Positions 6,525-13,591 of a stretch of DNA of 20,404 nucleotides are shown here, piece by piece (position 1 is the stretch's first letter; every line of letters begins with the position of its first letter). The position numbers were made by a program, and so were the translations under genes. The notes beneath the pieces are model-generated. The model had not been told where the DNA came from. It saw only the letters and a list, made by a program, of their open reading frames with translations, and did no database searches. Origin of the DNA: Candidatus Levyibacteriota bacterium (GTDB lineage: Bacteria > Patescibacteriota > Microgenomatia > Levybacterales > UBA12049); NCBI GenBank assembly GCA_016204425.1, contig JACQKR010000008.1, positions 1-20,404 on the forward strand. Direction: 5' to 3'.

Positions 6525-7559
6525 TTATATTACCTCGATCACCCCCCGATACATCCCCATGCTACACATAAATGGTAATTCTCCAGGCTCACTTGGTGCT
6601 GTAAAAGCAAGAGTATCAGATGACCCTAAGGGTATAACTTTTTGAACACCGAGTTTTGGAATAGTAAACGCTTGTGTACATCCGCCACCGCCATTATTGA
6701 CTAATTTAAGCGTTACTTGAGAACCCGCTTTAACAGTGAGGTTGTTTGGGTTATAACCATCTCTCTCAATACTTATAGTTGTATTTGTCACCGGTGCAGC
6801 AGCTTGCGCAGCAGATGGCCCAAAATCTCTGTCACAAAAGCTCACAGCGCAGTAAAAATTTGTCCAAATACTCTCAAGAGTAAGCGTATTCCCTGCGAGC
6901 GCTAATGTATTATTTATATTAAATACAGCAAGAAGAATAAGTACGAATGCTGCTACTTTCATAAATTGCTTCTGCATCGTATCTCCAAGTCTTGTTGCCA
7001 TATAGCCAAGTATGAAAAATAGAGGCGATGTGCCTAGCACAAACGCAAAGAGTATAGTGGCACCAGATAAGGAATTACCAGATGCGATTGCGAGTGCCAT
7101 CATCGCCTGCGTTGTCCCACACGGAATCAATACGGTAAACGCTCCTAAAATAGCAGGACCGAAGAAATCCCCACTTTTCGATTGATTTCTCACCATTCGA
7201 GTAAGAAATCGAGGCGGTTGAATAACAAAATAACGGAATATAGGGTGGACATTCAAAAGATTGAGTGCTGTTCCGACCATAAAGATACCAACTGCGAGTT
7301 GAAGAATGATATTTGCAGTAAGCGAAAGCTGAAAGAGAGAACCAAACCATCCAAGAAGGAATCCAAGAATAGTATACGCACCGAGCTTGGCGATGAGAAA
7401 AGAGAGGATCGGAAGTGCACTGCCGGTTTTTTTTGTTTTGTCCTTAAGCTTTTCTTCCTCGCGTTGCGCAATACTGGTTGCAAGCAATCCTCCCTGTACC
7501 GCAAGACAAGTCAGTGCCCCAGCGAAGAGTCCAGTTGTAAAAACTACCCATAAATTCAT
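6525..7559 (-). CDS. TauE/DsbD-like membrane protein with C-terminal cupredoxin domain
   Basis: Residues 1-215 form about six membrane helices of the SafE/TauE-UreH (DsbD_2-like) type. TM1 carries Cys18 (LTCLA) and a later helix Cys147 (IPCGTTQAMM), in positions reminiscent of the CcdA/DsbD cysteine pair. Residues 258-344 form a cupredoxin domain with candidate ligands Cys294, Cys332 and Met336 (FMCSMGM). Between them is a short external linker with Cys237/Cys242. Role inferred: copper or electron transfer across the membrane, with the next gene supplying the HMA partner. The specific substrate is unknown. Confidence 0.88.
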   Translation of the reverse strand: MNLWVVFTTGLFAGALTCLAVQGGLLATSIAQREEEKLKDKTKKTGSALPILSFLIAKLGAYTILGFLLGWFGSLFQLSLTANIILQLAVGIFMVGTALNLLNVHPIFRYFVIQPPRFLTRMVRNQSKSGDFFGPAILGAFTVLIPCGTTQAMMALAIASGNSLSGATILFAFVLGTSPLFFILGYMATRLGDTMQKQFMKVAAFVLILLAVFNINNTLALAGNTLTLESIWTNFYCAVSFCDRDFGPSAAQAAAPVTNTTISIERDGYNPNNLTVKAGSQVTLKLVNNGGGGCTQAFTIPKLGVQKVIPLGSSDTLAFTAPSEPGELPFMCSMGMYRGVIEVI

Positions 7560-7584
7560 AAGTCTTTATATTGGAGTTACTAAA

Positions 7585-7590
7585 AGTATA
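7585..7590 (-). promoter_or_regulatory. Possible internal promoter for tauE-like/HMA genes
   Basis: TATACT on the minus strand in the 75-bp gap upstream of 7559, with a poor -35 (TCGACC) 17 nt away. The predicted leader is about 19 nt. No CsoR-type GC-rich palindrome is visible next to it. Confidence 0.35.
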
Positions 7591-7634
7591 CCATATAGAC
7601 ATGGATAGGTCGAAATGCTGCATACTTGTTGCCT

Positions 7635-8645
7635 CTATACAGAACAACCTCCGCCACTTTGTAGTGCTGGAAGAAGATTTGGGATTTTCTGTGCTGGGAT
7701 ATCCACGCTAGCAATCCATCCACTCGCGCTTGAGTACTCTTTTGATAAAAGAAGTTTGGGATCTATATCGTCCCATACCGTGTTTTTTGCATACTGGAAA
7801 TACAAAGCAGTTTCTGTATAGTTTTGCGGGAACCAGAATGAGTTAAATACCAGTAATGTTTTATAGATTTCATCATCGCGTAACCCCTGCGCAACACCAA
7901 GCTCAATTAATGCTAGCGCTGCTGAACCATGGTTACAATCTTGAAAAAATGATGAGTTATTGCAGCAAGGACGATAAATACTATCTGCCAATGCTTTTAC
8001 TCGTTGTTCTTGATTTTGTGATAGTTGAATGAGCTCTACTGAATTAAAATAAGCTCCTCCATTTTCCTCTTTCCCCAACGTCCAGCCACCTGTTGAGGCA
8101 AAATTTCCTACGTCTTTGCCAGCTATTGGACTTTTTTCATTAATAACCATTTTGTTGGAAAGCCCAAGCGGCCAAAGAATGTTAATAAGCCATGAGCTTG
8201 TTTCCTTTGTCACGAGAATTGGTGTATGAGATGGCTTTGATAATAATTCTTTCATTTCTCGGGGTGTTCCTCCTCTCGCTTTGTATGTTTCATTGAGTTT
8301 TTGCGGGTCGATAATACCTGCTGCAACCATTTTTTGCACTATGTCACCAAGGGTTATTTTCGTCTGGTAGCCTTTCATGGGAAGAACTTGAGAAAGAATA
8401 TAGTCTGTGGGCAGCCATTTTGCTTGGATGTATGTACCGATGAGCGGCTTCTCATACAACCAGATTGCAGTTTTGGAGAGAAATGGCTGCAATTTTCCTT
8501 GAGAGTAGGCAAACGTGCCAGCGGAGGTGAGTAGAATAAAGAAAATGATAAGGCAGACGACGATTATGCTTTTTTTTGTGATGGCAACATAGTAGTAGCT
8601 CTCTCCAATGAATTTCTTGAGCAGTTTTTTTCGAATATTATTCAT
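7635..8645 (-). CDS. Anchored protein with PCCNN...DCNHG motif, function unknown
   Basis: The family function is not known to me. With ATG at 8645 (336 aa) it begins 10 nt after the DUF3105 stop; the open frame extends to 8726 but that would overlap the upstream gene by 71 nt. A transmembrane segment lies at about residues 24-48, and the rest is presumably outside. The striking motif YRPCCNN (residues 225-230) with FFQDCNHG 4-11 residues later supplies three cysteines and a histidine, a plausible metal site. The C-terminus ends GGGCSV, another cysteine after a glycine run. Its place in a CsoR/CopA cluster supports a copper-related role, but this is inference. Confidence 0.8.
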   Translation of the reverse strand: MNNIRKKLLKKFIGESYYYVAITKKSIIVVCLIIFFILLTSAGTFAYSQGKLQPFLSKTAIWLYEKPLIGTYIQAKWLPTDYILSQVLPMKGYQTKITLGDIVQKMVAAGIIDPQKLNETYKARGGTPREMKELLSKPSHTPILVTKETSSWLINILWPLGLSNKMVINEKSPIAGKDVGNFASTGGWTLGKEENGGAYFNSVELIQLSQNQEQRVKALADSIYRPCCNNSSFFQDCNHGSAALALIELGVAQGLRDDEIYKTLLVFNSFWFPQNYTETALYFQYAKNTVWDDIDPKLLLSKEYSSASGWIASVDIPAQKIPNLLPALQSGGGCSV

Positions 8646-8655
8646 GAGCTGACAA

Positions 8656-9195
8656 CTAGATCGGAGCTTTTTCAGGAGCGCGATCATTATTTGTTTCAAT
8701 AAATTCTTTAATTTTCTTTGCATCAATGGTCTTGAGCTTAAGCAGATAATTCCATGAAGTTAAAGCAACTGGTACATCAAGATTTTTCCGCGGAACCATT
8801 ATTTTTTTACCTGAGGCCTCAGCAAATATTGTTTTCAGTGTTTCTACCTGCTCTTTTGGCAAATCAGCCTTATACCAGAGAATAGCTGCTCCATGCTCAA
8901 GACTATGGACAAGTAACTCATCTGGTACTACATTATCATGAATACCAGCTCCCGCAACGCCGTCTCCCCAATGAGGTCCGGAGGTTGGTGGATTAGAATT
9001 ATACGGTTCATGTTCCGCTCCTCGTTTGACATGAAGACCTGTTCCCATATCTGCAATTTTTTGACCAATAAATGGCTTGTTCTCTTTCTGCTGCTGCTTG
9101 GCATCATTTCCAGAGAGAAGAAATACTCCTCCTATTAGGAGAACAAGTGTTGCGAGCCCTCCTATTCCTCCTATTATTTTTGTTTCATTTGACAT
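8656..9195 (-). CDS. DUF3105 family membrane-anchored protein
   Basis: The ATG at 9195 is preferred over the in-frame ATG at 9228: AGGAG (9211-9207) lies 11 nt ahead of it, and the upstream start would overlap the preceding gene. The product is 179 aa, with a membrane anchor at about residues 7-28. Family hallmarks are HEPYNSNPPTSGPHW and VHSLEHGAAILWY, with conserved histidines that could bind metal. DUF3105 has no established biochemical function that I know of. Context between an Asp-box propeller and a Cys/His-rich protein in a copper operon suggests a surface metal-handling role. Confidence 0.9.
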   Translation of the reverse strand: MSNETKIIGGIGGLATLVLLIGGVFLLSGNDAKQQQKENKPFIGQKIADMGTGLHVKRGAEHEPYNSNPPTSGPHWGDGVAGAGIHDNVVPDELLVHSLEHGAAILWYKADLPKEQVETLKTIFAEASGKKIMVPRKNLDVPVALTSWNYLLKLKTIDAKKIKEFIETNNDRAPEKAPI

Positions 9196-9209
9196 AGCTT
9201 TAATAGCTC

Positions 9210-10109
9210 CTAACGAACTTTGTTCCAAGTCATCCCACTATTTATGCTTTTATAGATACTGTTTTTTTCCGTTAGAATATAGACTATGTCTGGTTTTTGT
9301 TTGGCAAAACTGAGAAAAAGCGGTGTTTCTCCTGAGAAGCTCGCGTTACTCTTTTCCCACGTTTTCCCGGCATCATTACTTCTTGCTAATCCATTTTTCT
9401 CTGAAAAAGACAACATTTTTTGAGAATCTTCAGGATTAATAGTAACTGTTGAAACAAAACCATCTAATAATCTACTCCAATCTTTCCCTTTATTTCTACT
9501 CACCATAAGTCCTTGAGGAGATGCTGCATAGACAACATTTTCATTTTTGGGATCAGCAGATAGGTTTACCACGGGAAAATTCGTAGTACTAGCAACTTCC
9601 CAACTTTTACCTTCGTCTACGCTTCTTTGCAATGCTCCTTGAAACCAACCATAAATCATATTTGGATTGGCCGGGCTAACAGCCATTGCATGAAAATCAA
9701 CCGGTCCGTTAACACCATCTGATACTTTCTTCCAAGTAAATCCCCCATCTATAGATTTTTGGAAGCCAATATTCCCGCCAGATTCAGGATGTCCGCTACT
9801 AAAAAAGATTTTGGAATTTGAAGGGTGAGGAGAAAAACCCATGTAATCGTCTTTTTTATCTCCTACTTGATATAGCTCTTTATCATTTGTAAGTACCATT
9901 AGTCCATGATGCGTAGCAATATATACCTTCTTTGGATCAGCCACATCTACACTTAATCCATGACCATGAGTTATGGAATCTGCCGGAACTAACTCTTGCT
10001 TTACAGCAGCTTGATTAGTAGTTTCATTTTTGAGAGAGTTTAGCGAAACGAAACCGACTGCAGATAGTATTACTAAACTGACTATGAGATAGATATTTTT
10101 GTTTTTCAT
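9210..10109 (-). CDS. Anchored beta-propeller with Asp-box repeats (F510_1955-like)
   Basis: A signal anchor lies at about residues 5-23, followed by a repeated-blade protein. At least five Asp-box (BNR-type) motifs of the form S-x-D-x-G-x-(T/S)-W are seen: SIDGGFTW, SVDEGKSW, SRNKGKDW, SNDAGKTW and SINSGMTW. An HGHGLSVD segment near residue 50 and ATHHGL and SGHPE add histidines. Such propellers, often called glycosylhydrolase-like without demonstrated activity, also occur next to copper genes in other bacteria. The ATG overlaps the copA stop by 4 nt, so it is coupled to copA. Catalysis is not claimed. Confidence 0.88.
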   Translation of the reverse strand: MKNKNIYLIVSLVILSAVGFVSLNSLKNETTNQAAVKQELVPADSITHGHGLSVDVADPKKVYIATHHGLMVLTNDKELYQVGDKKDDYMGFSPHPSNSKIFFSSGHPESGGNIGFQKSIDGGFTWKKVSDGVNGPVDFHAMAVSPANPNMIYGWFQGALQRSVDEGKSWEVASTTNFPVVNLSADPKNENVVYAASPQGLMVSRNKGKDWSRLLDGFVSTVTINPEDSQKMLSFSEKNGLARSNDAGKTWEKSNASFSGETPLFLSFAKQKPDIVYILTEKNSIYKSINSGMTWNKVR

Positions 10110-12421
10110 ATCTTAACTCTTCGTAATAAAAGCGAATTCGACACAACTGATATGGATGATGATGCCATAGCAACAGATGCAAAAATCGGATTGAGAAGAA
10201 TACCAAAGAACGGATATAACGCTCCCATTGCGACTGGAATAAGAATGATATTATAGCCAAAAGCCCAAAAAAGGTTCAATTTAATTGTTCGCATGGTTTT
10301 CTTCGATAACGTGATTGCTGAAGCGACAGATCGTAAGTCTTTATTGATCAAAGTAATGTCTGCTGCCTCAATTGCGACATCAGTTCCTGTTCCCATTGCA
10401 ATGCCGATATCTGCTGCTGCCAGCGCTGGCGCATCATTAATCCCATCTCCTACCATAGCGACTTTCTTGCCCTCTGCTTGTAGCTTTCGTACTTCAGCTT
10501 CTTTCTGATCCGGAAGAACATCCGCAAGAACTCGATCAATTCCAAGTTTTTTTGCAATTGCATTTGCAGTCCGCGCGTTATCACCAGTAATCATCACAAC
10601 TTCAATACCTATTTTCTTTAGGGCTGCAACTCCGTCCTTTGCAGTATCTTTGACCGTATCAGCAACTGCCACAAGTCCTGCCAATCTACTATCAGCAGCA
10701 AGCATCATGACTGTTTTACCTTCACTCTCTAACTTGCTAATTTGTTCAGTAACTTCTTTATAGTCAATCTTCTCACGATCCATTAATCGTCTATTGCCAA
10801 AAAATATTTTTTGCTTCCCAATTAACCCCTCCACTCCATGTCCGGCAATTGCTTGAAACTTAGCTACAGGATCTAATATTATTTTATGTTCCTGGGCATA
10901 GTTAACAATTGCCTCTGCTAAGGAATGTTCCGATCCTTTTTCAATTGAGGCTGCAAGCTGTAAAACCTCTTCCTTGTCATGCTGAATCCATGTCGCACGC
11001 TGTGCCGCAGGACTTTCAGCTTGATTCAGCATCTTCTTTGGCATCTTATTAGGATCCTGAAACAAGTTCAGGATGACAGACATTGGGATAATGTCTGTCA
11101 CTTCCGGCTTGCCTTTTGTAAGTGTCCCCGTTTTATCAAAAACAACAGTATTAATTTTATGCGCAACCTCCAAGCTTTCAGCATCCTTGATGAGTATGCC
11201 ATGTTCTGCACCCTTACCCGTTCCAACCATAATAGCTGTAGGCGTCGCAAGTCCCATTGCGCAAGGGCAGGCAATAATAAGAACTGCGACAGTATTGAGT
11301 AGTGCAAAAAGAAATGCTAGATCTGGACCAAAAACATACCATACACCAAATGTTAAGAATGCGAGCATGATAACGATTGGAACAAAGTAGGATGAAATAA
11401 GATCCGCGAGGCGCTGAATAGGTGCTTTACTACCTTGCGCTTCTTCGACAAGCTTTATAATTTGCGCAAGCATCGTATCTGATCCTATTTTCCTTGCTTT
11501 ATAGGTAAATGTTCCGGATTTGTTCATGGTTGCGCCAACGACTGTATCTCCTTTAGCTTTATCAACGGGTATGCTTTCACCGGTAATCATAGACTCATCA
11601 ATTGAAGATTCTCCTTCTAAAATTTCTCCATCAACAGGAATTTTCTCTCCAGGCCTGACACGAATAATATCGTTTAGCACAACTTGATCAATAGGAATAT
11701 CAATTTCCTTATCACCTCGAACGACTCTCGCTGTTTTTGCCTGCAACCCAATGAGCTTTTTAATAGCACTCGATGTACCCATCTTTGCTTTTGCCTCAAA
11801 GTATCTCCCTAATAAAATAAGACCAATCACAATCACTGCAACATCAAAATATGGCATCGCTTCAATTCCTAAATTCATTACTACATTAGGAAAGAATGTC
11901 ACGAAGGCAGAGTAGATATATGCAACTGTGGTACCTAAGGCAACTAACGTATCCATATTTGCAGTTCTATGTTTTAAAGCTGGGATAGTTGCTCGGTAGA
12001 ACTCTGAACCCGCCCAAAACTGAACAGGTGTTGCAAGTAATAGCTGTAACCAAAAATTATGTAAAAATGCAGGAGCAGTATTCATCAGACCTGGAAAACT
12101 TCCCCAGAGAATCAAAAGTCCAAGTCCCAAACTCACAACAACTTTATTTCGGAGCGTTTGAAGCTCCTTTTTCTTTTCTTCTTGCATTGTTGCTTCGCTT
12201 CTCTCTTCAAGTTCTAACGTATAGCCGGTTTTTGCGATTGACTCTGCAAGTTGTTCTGGAGTGCAATTATCCGCATCGTAGGTAACTGATGCTTTTGCAG
12301 TTGCTAAATTCACCACTGCATCTTTAACACCAGGAGTCTTTTTTAATGCCCGTTCAGTTACCCTGACACAAGAGGCGCAATGCATCCCATTAATTGGAAA
12401 TGATTTTTTTACTTCTGCCAT
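10106..12421 (-). CDS. copA: Copper-exporting P1B-type ATPase
   Basis: Integral membrane Cu(I) pump. One N-terminal HMA domain has GMHCASC (Cys15, Cys18), the actuator motif TGES is at 280-283, the membrane copper site CPC at 385-387, and the phosphorylated Asp429 in DKTGT. Also present are GDGIND (658-663), the YN pair (723-724) and the MxxSS motif of Cu(I) pumps (752-756). Two oddities: about 35 residues (448-482) in the nucleotide-binding domain are encoded by an inserted palindromic repeat, and the usual HP dipeptide reads His499-Ser500. It follows the TfoX-like gene by 8 nt without a Shine-Dalgarno sequence and overlaps the propeller gene. Likely CsoR-controlled. Confidence 0.97.
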   Translation of the reverse strand: MAEVKKSFPINGMHCASCVRVTERALKKTPGVKDAVVNLATAKASVTYDADNCTPEQLAESIAKTGYTLELEERSEATMQEEKKKELQTLRNKVVVSLGLGLLILWGSFPGLMNTAPAFLHNFWLQLLLATPVQFWAGSEFYRATIPALKHRTANMDTLVALGTTVAYIYSAFVTFFPNVVMNLGIEAMPYFDVAVIVIGLILLGRYFEAKAKMGTSSAIKKLIGLQAKTARVVRGDKEIDIPIDQVVLNDIIRVRPGEKIPVDGEILEGESSIDESMITGESIPVDKAKGDTVVGATMNKSGTFTYKARKIGSDTMLAQIIKLVEEAQGSKAPIQRLADLISSYFVPIVIMLAFLTFGVWYVFGPDLAFLFALLNTVAVLIIACPCAMGLATPTAIMVGTGKGAEHGILIKDAESLEVAHKINTVVFDKTGTLTKGKPEVTDIIPMSVILNLFQDPNKMPKKMLNQAESPAAQRATWIQHDKEEVLQLAASIEKGSEHSLAEAIVNYAQEHKIILDPVAKFQAIAGHGVEGLIGKQKIFFGNRRLMDREKIDYKEVTEQISKLESEGKTVMMLAADSRLAGLVAVADTVKDTAKDGVAALKKIGIEVVMITGDNARTANAIAKKLGIDRVLADVLPDQKEAEVRKLQAEGKKVAMVGDGINDAPALAAADIGIAMGTGTDVAIEAADITLINKDLRSVASAITLSKKTMRTIKLNLFWAFGYNIILIPVAMGALYPFFGILLNPIFASVAMASSSISVVSNSLLLRRVKI
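10975..11078. repeat. Palindromic repeat element inserted in frame in copA
   Basis: The ends are inverted repeats, TGTCATCCTGAA and TTCAGCATGACA on the minus strand (11 of 12 match). Inside are a CCTGAA/TTCAGG hairpin (11056-11072) and a perfect 10-bp pair ATGCTGAATC/GATTCAGCAT (10979-10988, 11023-11032). An extra 11-bp perfect inverted repeat (11074-11084 with 11090-11100) straddles the outer end. The translated part begins SVILNLFQDP, the recognisable read-through of a widespread bacterial intergenic repeat. The copA frame stays open across it. Confidence 0.8.
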
Positions 12422-12429
12422 AGTATTGA

Positions 12430-12768
12430 TTATGCATTAACAAGTTGAATGCTCTTATCTACAAGTTTTTGAAACTCTGGCTTGTTTTCCAATATCCGTT
12501 CTGGGAGTACCGCATAATCTTTTTTAATATGTCCTTTTGCGAAATATTTCAGATGTTTAACGTCTTTCTCCTTAAAAATATCATCAAGAACTTCTCTTGG
12601 AAGTCTAAGCGCAATTCCGAATTTTCCGCATGCTATAAAAATATGGCCATCAATATACCCTGCTATAGCTCCAAAACAATTCTTGAATTCCAAGTGGTAC
12701 GCTGAGGCAAGTTTGGGATGGGTGCGTTCCAGTAGTTTTGTTATTTTATCGAGATAGTTATTTTTCAT
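12430..12768 (-). CDS. TfoX N-terminal-domain-like protein
   Basis: A 112-aa cytosolic protein from the ATG at 12768; an in-frame ATG at 12795 would overlap the cupredoxin gene by 23 nt. The pattern FGAIAGYIDGHIFIACG followed by IALRLP, LKYFAKGHIKKDYAVLPE matches the TfoX/Sxy N-terminal domain fold. It lacks a second TfoX domain, so a competence role as in Haemophilus should not be assumed. It sits between cupredoxin and copA with tight spacing and no own promoter, suggesting a copper-related function in this lineage. Two cysteines (in KNCFG and IACGK) could matter. Confidence 0.8.
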   Translation of the reverse strand: MKNNYLDKITKLLERTHPKLASAYHLEFKNCFGAIAGYIDGHIFIACGKFGIALRLPREVLDDIFKEKDVKHLKYFAKGHIKKDYAVLPERILENKPEFQKLVDKSIQLVNA

Positions 12769-12772
12769 AATT

Positions 12773-13138
12773 TTATTTAACAATAATCTTTCCATGAAAC
12801 ATGTTCATCCCACATACTATTTCAAATGTTCCACTTTCTTTAGGCGTCACTTGAATCGGCGTTGTCTCGTTAAGGGGTAGGTATTTTCTGATCTTAAAGT
12901 CCGGGAGAACTACCTCTTCAAGACATGAGCTTGGATCTTTACGGATAAAGTTAAGGGTTGTCGTCTTGCCTTTCGGAATAGAAATAACTTCAGGAGAGTA
13001 TCCACCCATTACGGTGATATCAACACTATTAGTGTTCACGACTACTGCTTCCCCTTCCTTCTTCATGAGGAAAAACCAATAGGTAAATGCCATTCCTGCA
13101 AGGCTAAGAATAGCCACAAGGATTTTATCAATACTCAT
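12773..13138 (-). CDS. Membrane-anchored cupredoxin
   Basis: Small 121-aa protein with a signal anchor at residues 5-24 and a cupredoxin domain at about 32-121. Candidate copper ligands are Cys72 (SSCLEE), Cys109, Met113 and His115 (CGMNMFHG). This Cys-rich ligand set recalls the cupredoxin tail of the TauE-like protein in the same block. Probable extracytoplasmic copper binder accepting Cu from CopA. Notably there is no Shine-Dalgarno sequence in front of its ATG: the only one nearby serves the six-codon ORF 15 nt upstream, so translation may be coupled to it. Confidence 0.9.
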   Translation of the reverse strand: MSIDKILVAILSLAGMAFTYWFFLMKKEGEAVVVNTNSVDITVMGGYSPEVISIPKGKTTTLNFIRKDPSSCLEEVVLPDFKIRKYLPLNETTPIQVTPKESGTFEIVCGMNMFHGKIIVK

Positions 13139-13152
13139 AGTAAATTATTTAT

Positions 13153-13173
13153 TTAACGACAAAATGGACACAT
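13153..13173 (-). CDS. Tiny ORF encoding MCPFCR, candidate copper-sensing leader peptide
   Basis: ATG-TGT-CCA-TTT-TGT-CGT-TAA lies between csoR and the cupredoxin gene. A strong AAAGGAG (13187-13181) is placed 7 nt before its ATG, and no other start codon uses it. The peptide contains a CxxC pair able to bind Cu(I). The cupredoxin ATG follows the stop by 14 nt without its own ribosome binding site. Short Cys-containing upstream ORFs that adjust translation to copper are known elsewhere (for example CruR in Bordetella), so a leader-peptide role is plausible but unproven. Chance occurrence remains possible given only six codons. Confidence 0.5.
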   Translation of the reverse strand: MCPFCR

Positions 13174-13190
13174 AGCGTCTCTCCTTTCCC

Positions 13191-13460
13191 TCAATGACTC
13201 TTTTTAAAAACTTCCATAACTTCGTGTACCGCTTTTTCTGTTTCACCTTTGCGGATCGCATCCGATGCGCATGTTTTCAAATGGTTCTCCAAAATGACAC
13301 TGTCTGTTTCTTTCAGCGCTTTCTGGACAGCTTGTGACTGATGCAATACATCAATACAATACTCCTGCTCCTCTGCCATCCGGATCACTTTCTCCAAGTG
13401 CCCGCGGGCAATTTTTAAACGGTGTACGATTCTCTCTTGTGTATCTTTTGGTCGAAACAT
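13191..13460 (-). CDS. csoR: CsoR-family copper-sensing repressor
   Basis: An 89-aa all-helical repressor. The Cu(I) ligand triad C-H-C is at Cys35, His60 and Cys64, and the second-shell residues Tyr34 and Glu80 fall where Mycobacterium CsoR has Tyr35 and Glu81, favouring copper over the other metals or persulfide sensed by relatives. As first gene of the copper block it probably represses itself and the downstream genes. A near-perfect CsoR-type operator overlaps its -10/+1 region. Its stop codon is 3 bp from the ribosome binding site of the MCPFCR ORF. Confidence 0.95.
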   Translation of the reverse strand: MFRPKDTQERIVHRLKIARGHLEKVIRMAEEQEYCIDVLHQSQAVQKALKETDSVILENHLKTCASDAIRKGETEKAVHEVMEVFKKSH

Positions 13461-13489
13461 ACGTACGTCCTGAGTTTATCGACCGCGTG

Positions 13490-13513
13490 TCGCTAAAGCT
13501 TCAGCGGTGGCGC
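13490..13513. repeat. Palindromic element in the csoR leader
   Basis: CGCTAAAGCTTCAGCG (13491-13506) is a palindrome with one mismatch per arm, flanked by GTGT/GTGG and GCGC. It resembles the element in the broken tRNA at 1029-1060. It lies in the csoR 5' untranslated region between operator and start codon. Confidence 0.5.
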
Positions 13514-13517
13514 AAGG

Positions 13518-13538
13518 ATATCCCCTATAGGGGGATAT
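13518..13538. promoter_or_regulatory. CsoR operator
   Basis: ATATCCCC, central TATA, then GGGGGATAT form a pseudo-palindrome of the G/C-tract type known for CsoR operators, imperfect only by one extra G. It covers the -10 and predicted start of the csoR promoter on the minus strand, the expected position for repression released by Cu(I). Confidence 0.85.
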
Positions 13539-13563
13539 TAGCGTTTATTTCTTTTCTTGTCAA
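13535..13563 (-). promoter_or_regulatory. csoR/copper-operon promoter
   Basis: Consensus TTGACA (13563-13558), 17 nt, TAATAT (13540-13535) on the minus strand. The -10 runs into the CsoR operator. The predicted leader is about 68 nt. Its -35 overlaps the -35 of the plus-strand promoter for the phosphatase gene. Confidence 0.8.
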
Positions 13564-13585
13564 GACTCAGACAAATCCTTATAAT
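13557..13585 (+). promoter_or_regulatory. Promoter of the histidine phosphatase gene, leaderless
   Basis: TTGTCA (13557-13562), 17 nt, perfect TATAAT (13580-13585). The predicted +1 coincides with the GTG start at 13592, so the mRNA should be leaderless. It is back to back with the csoR promoter, sharing five bases of the -35 region. Confidence 0.75.
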
Positions 13586-13591
13586 CACCCT

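Noticed and set aside
7182..7553. Plus-strand 123-codon frame opposite the TauE-like gene
   Set aside because: Lys/Ser/Arg-rich composition is typical of antisense to a hydrophobic membrane gene; no start signals.
10979..11302. Plus-strand frame opposite copA
   Set aside because: It is partly the reverse read of the palindromic repeat and partly antisense to CopA motifs.
13334..13591. N-terminal extension of the histidine phosphatase frame
   Set aside because: The added residues come from antisense csoR and its promoter; the RHGET motif and the TATAAT place the start at GTG 13592.
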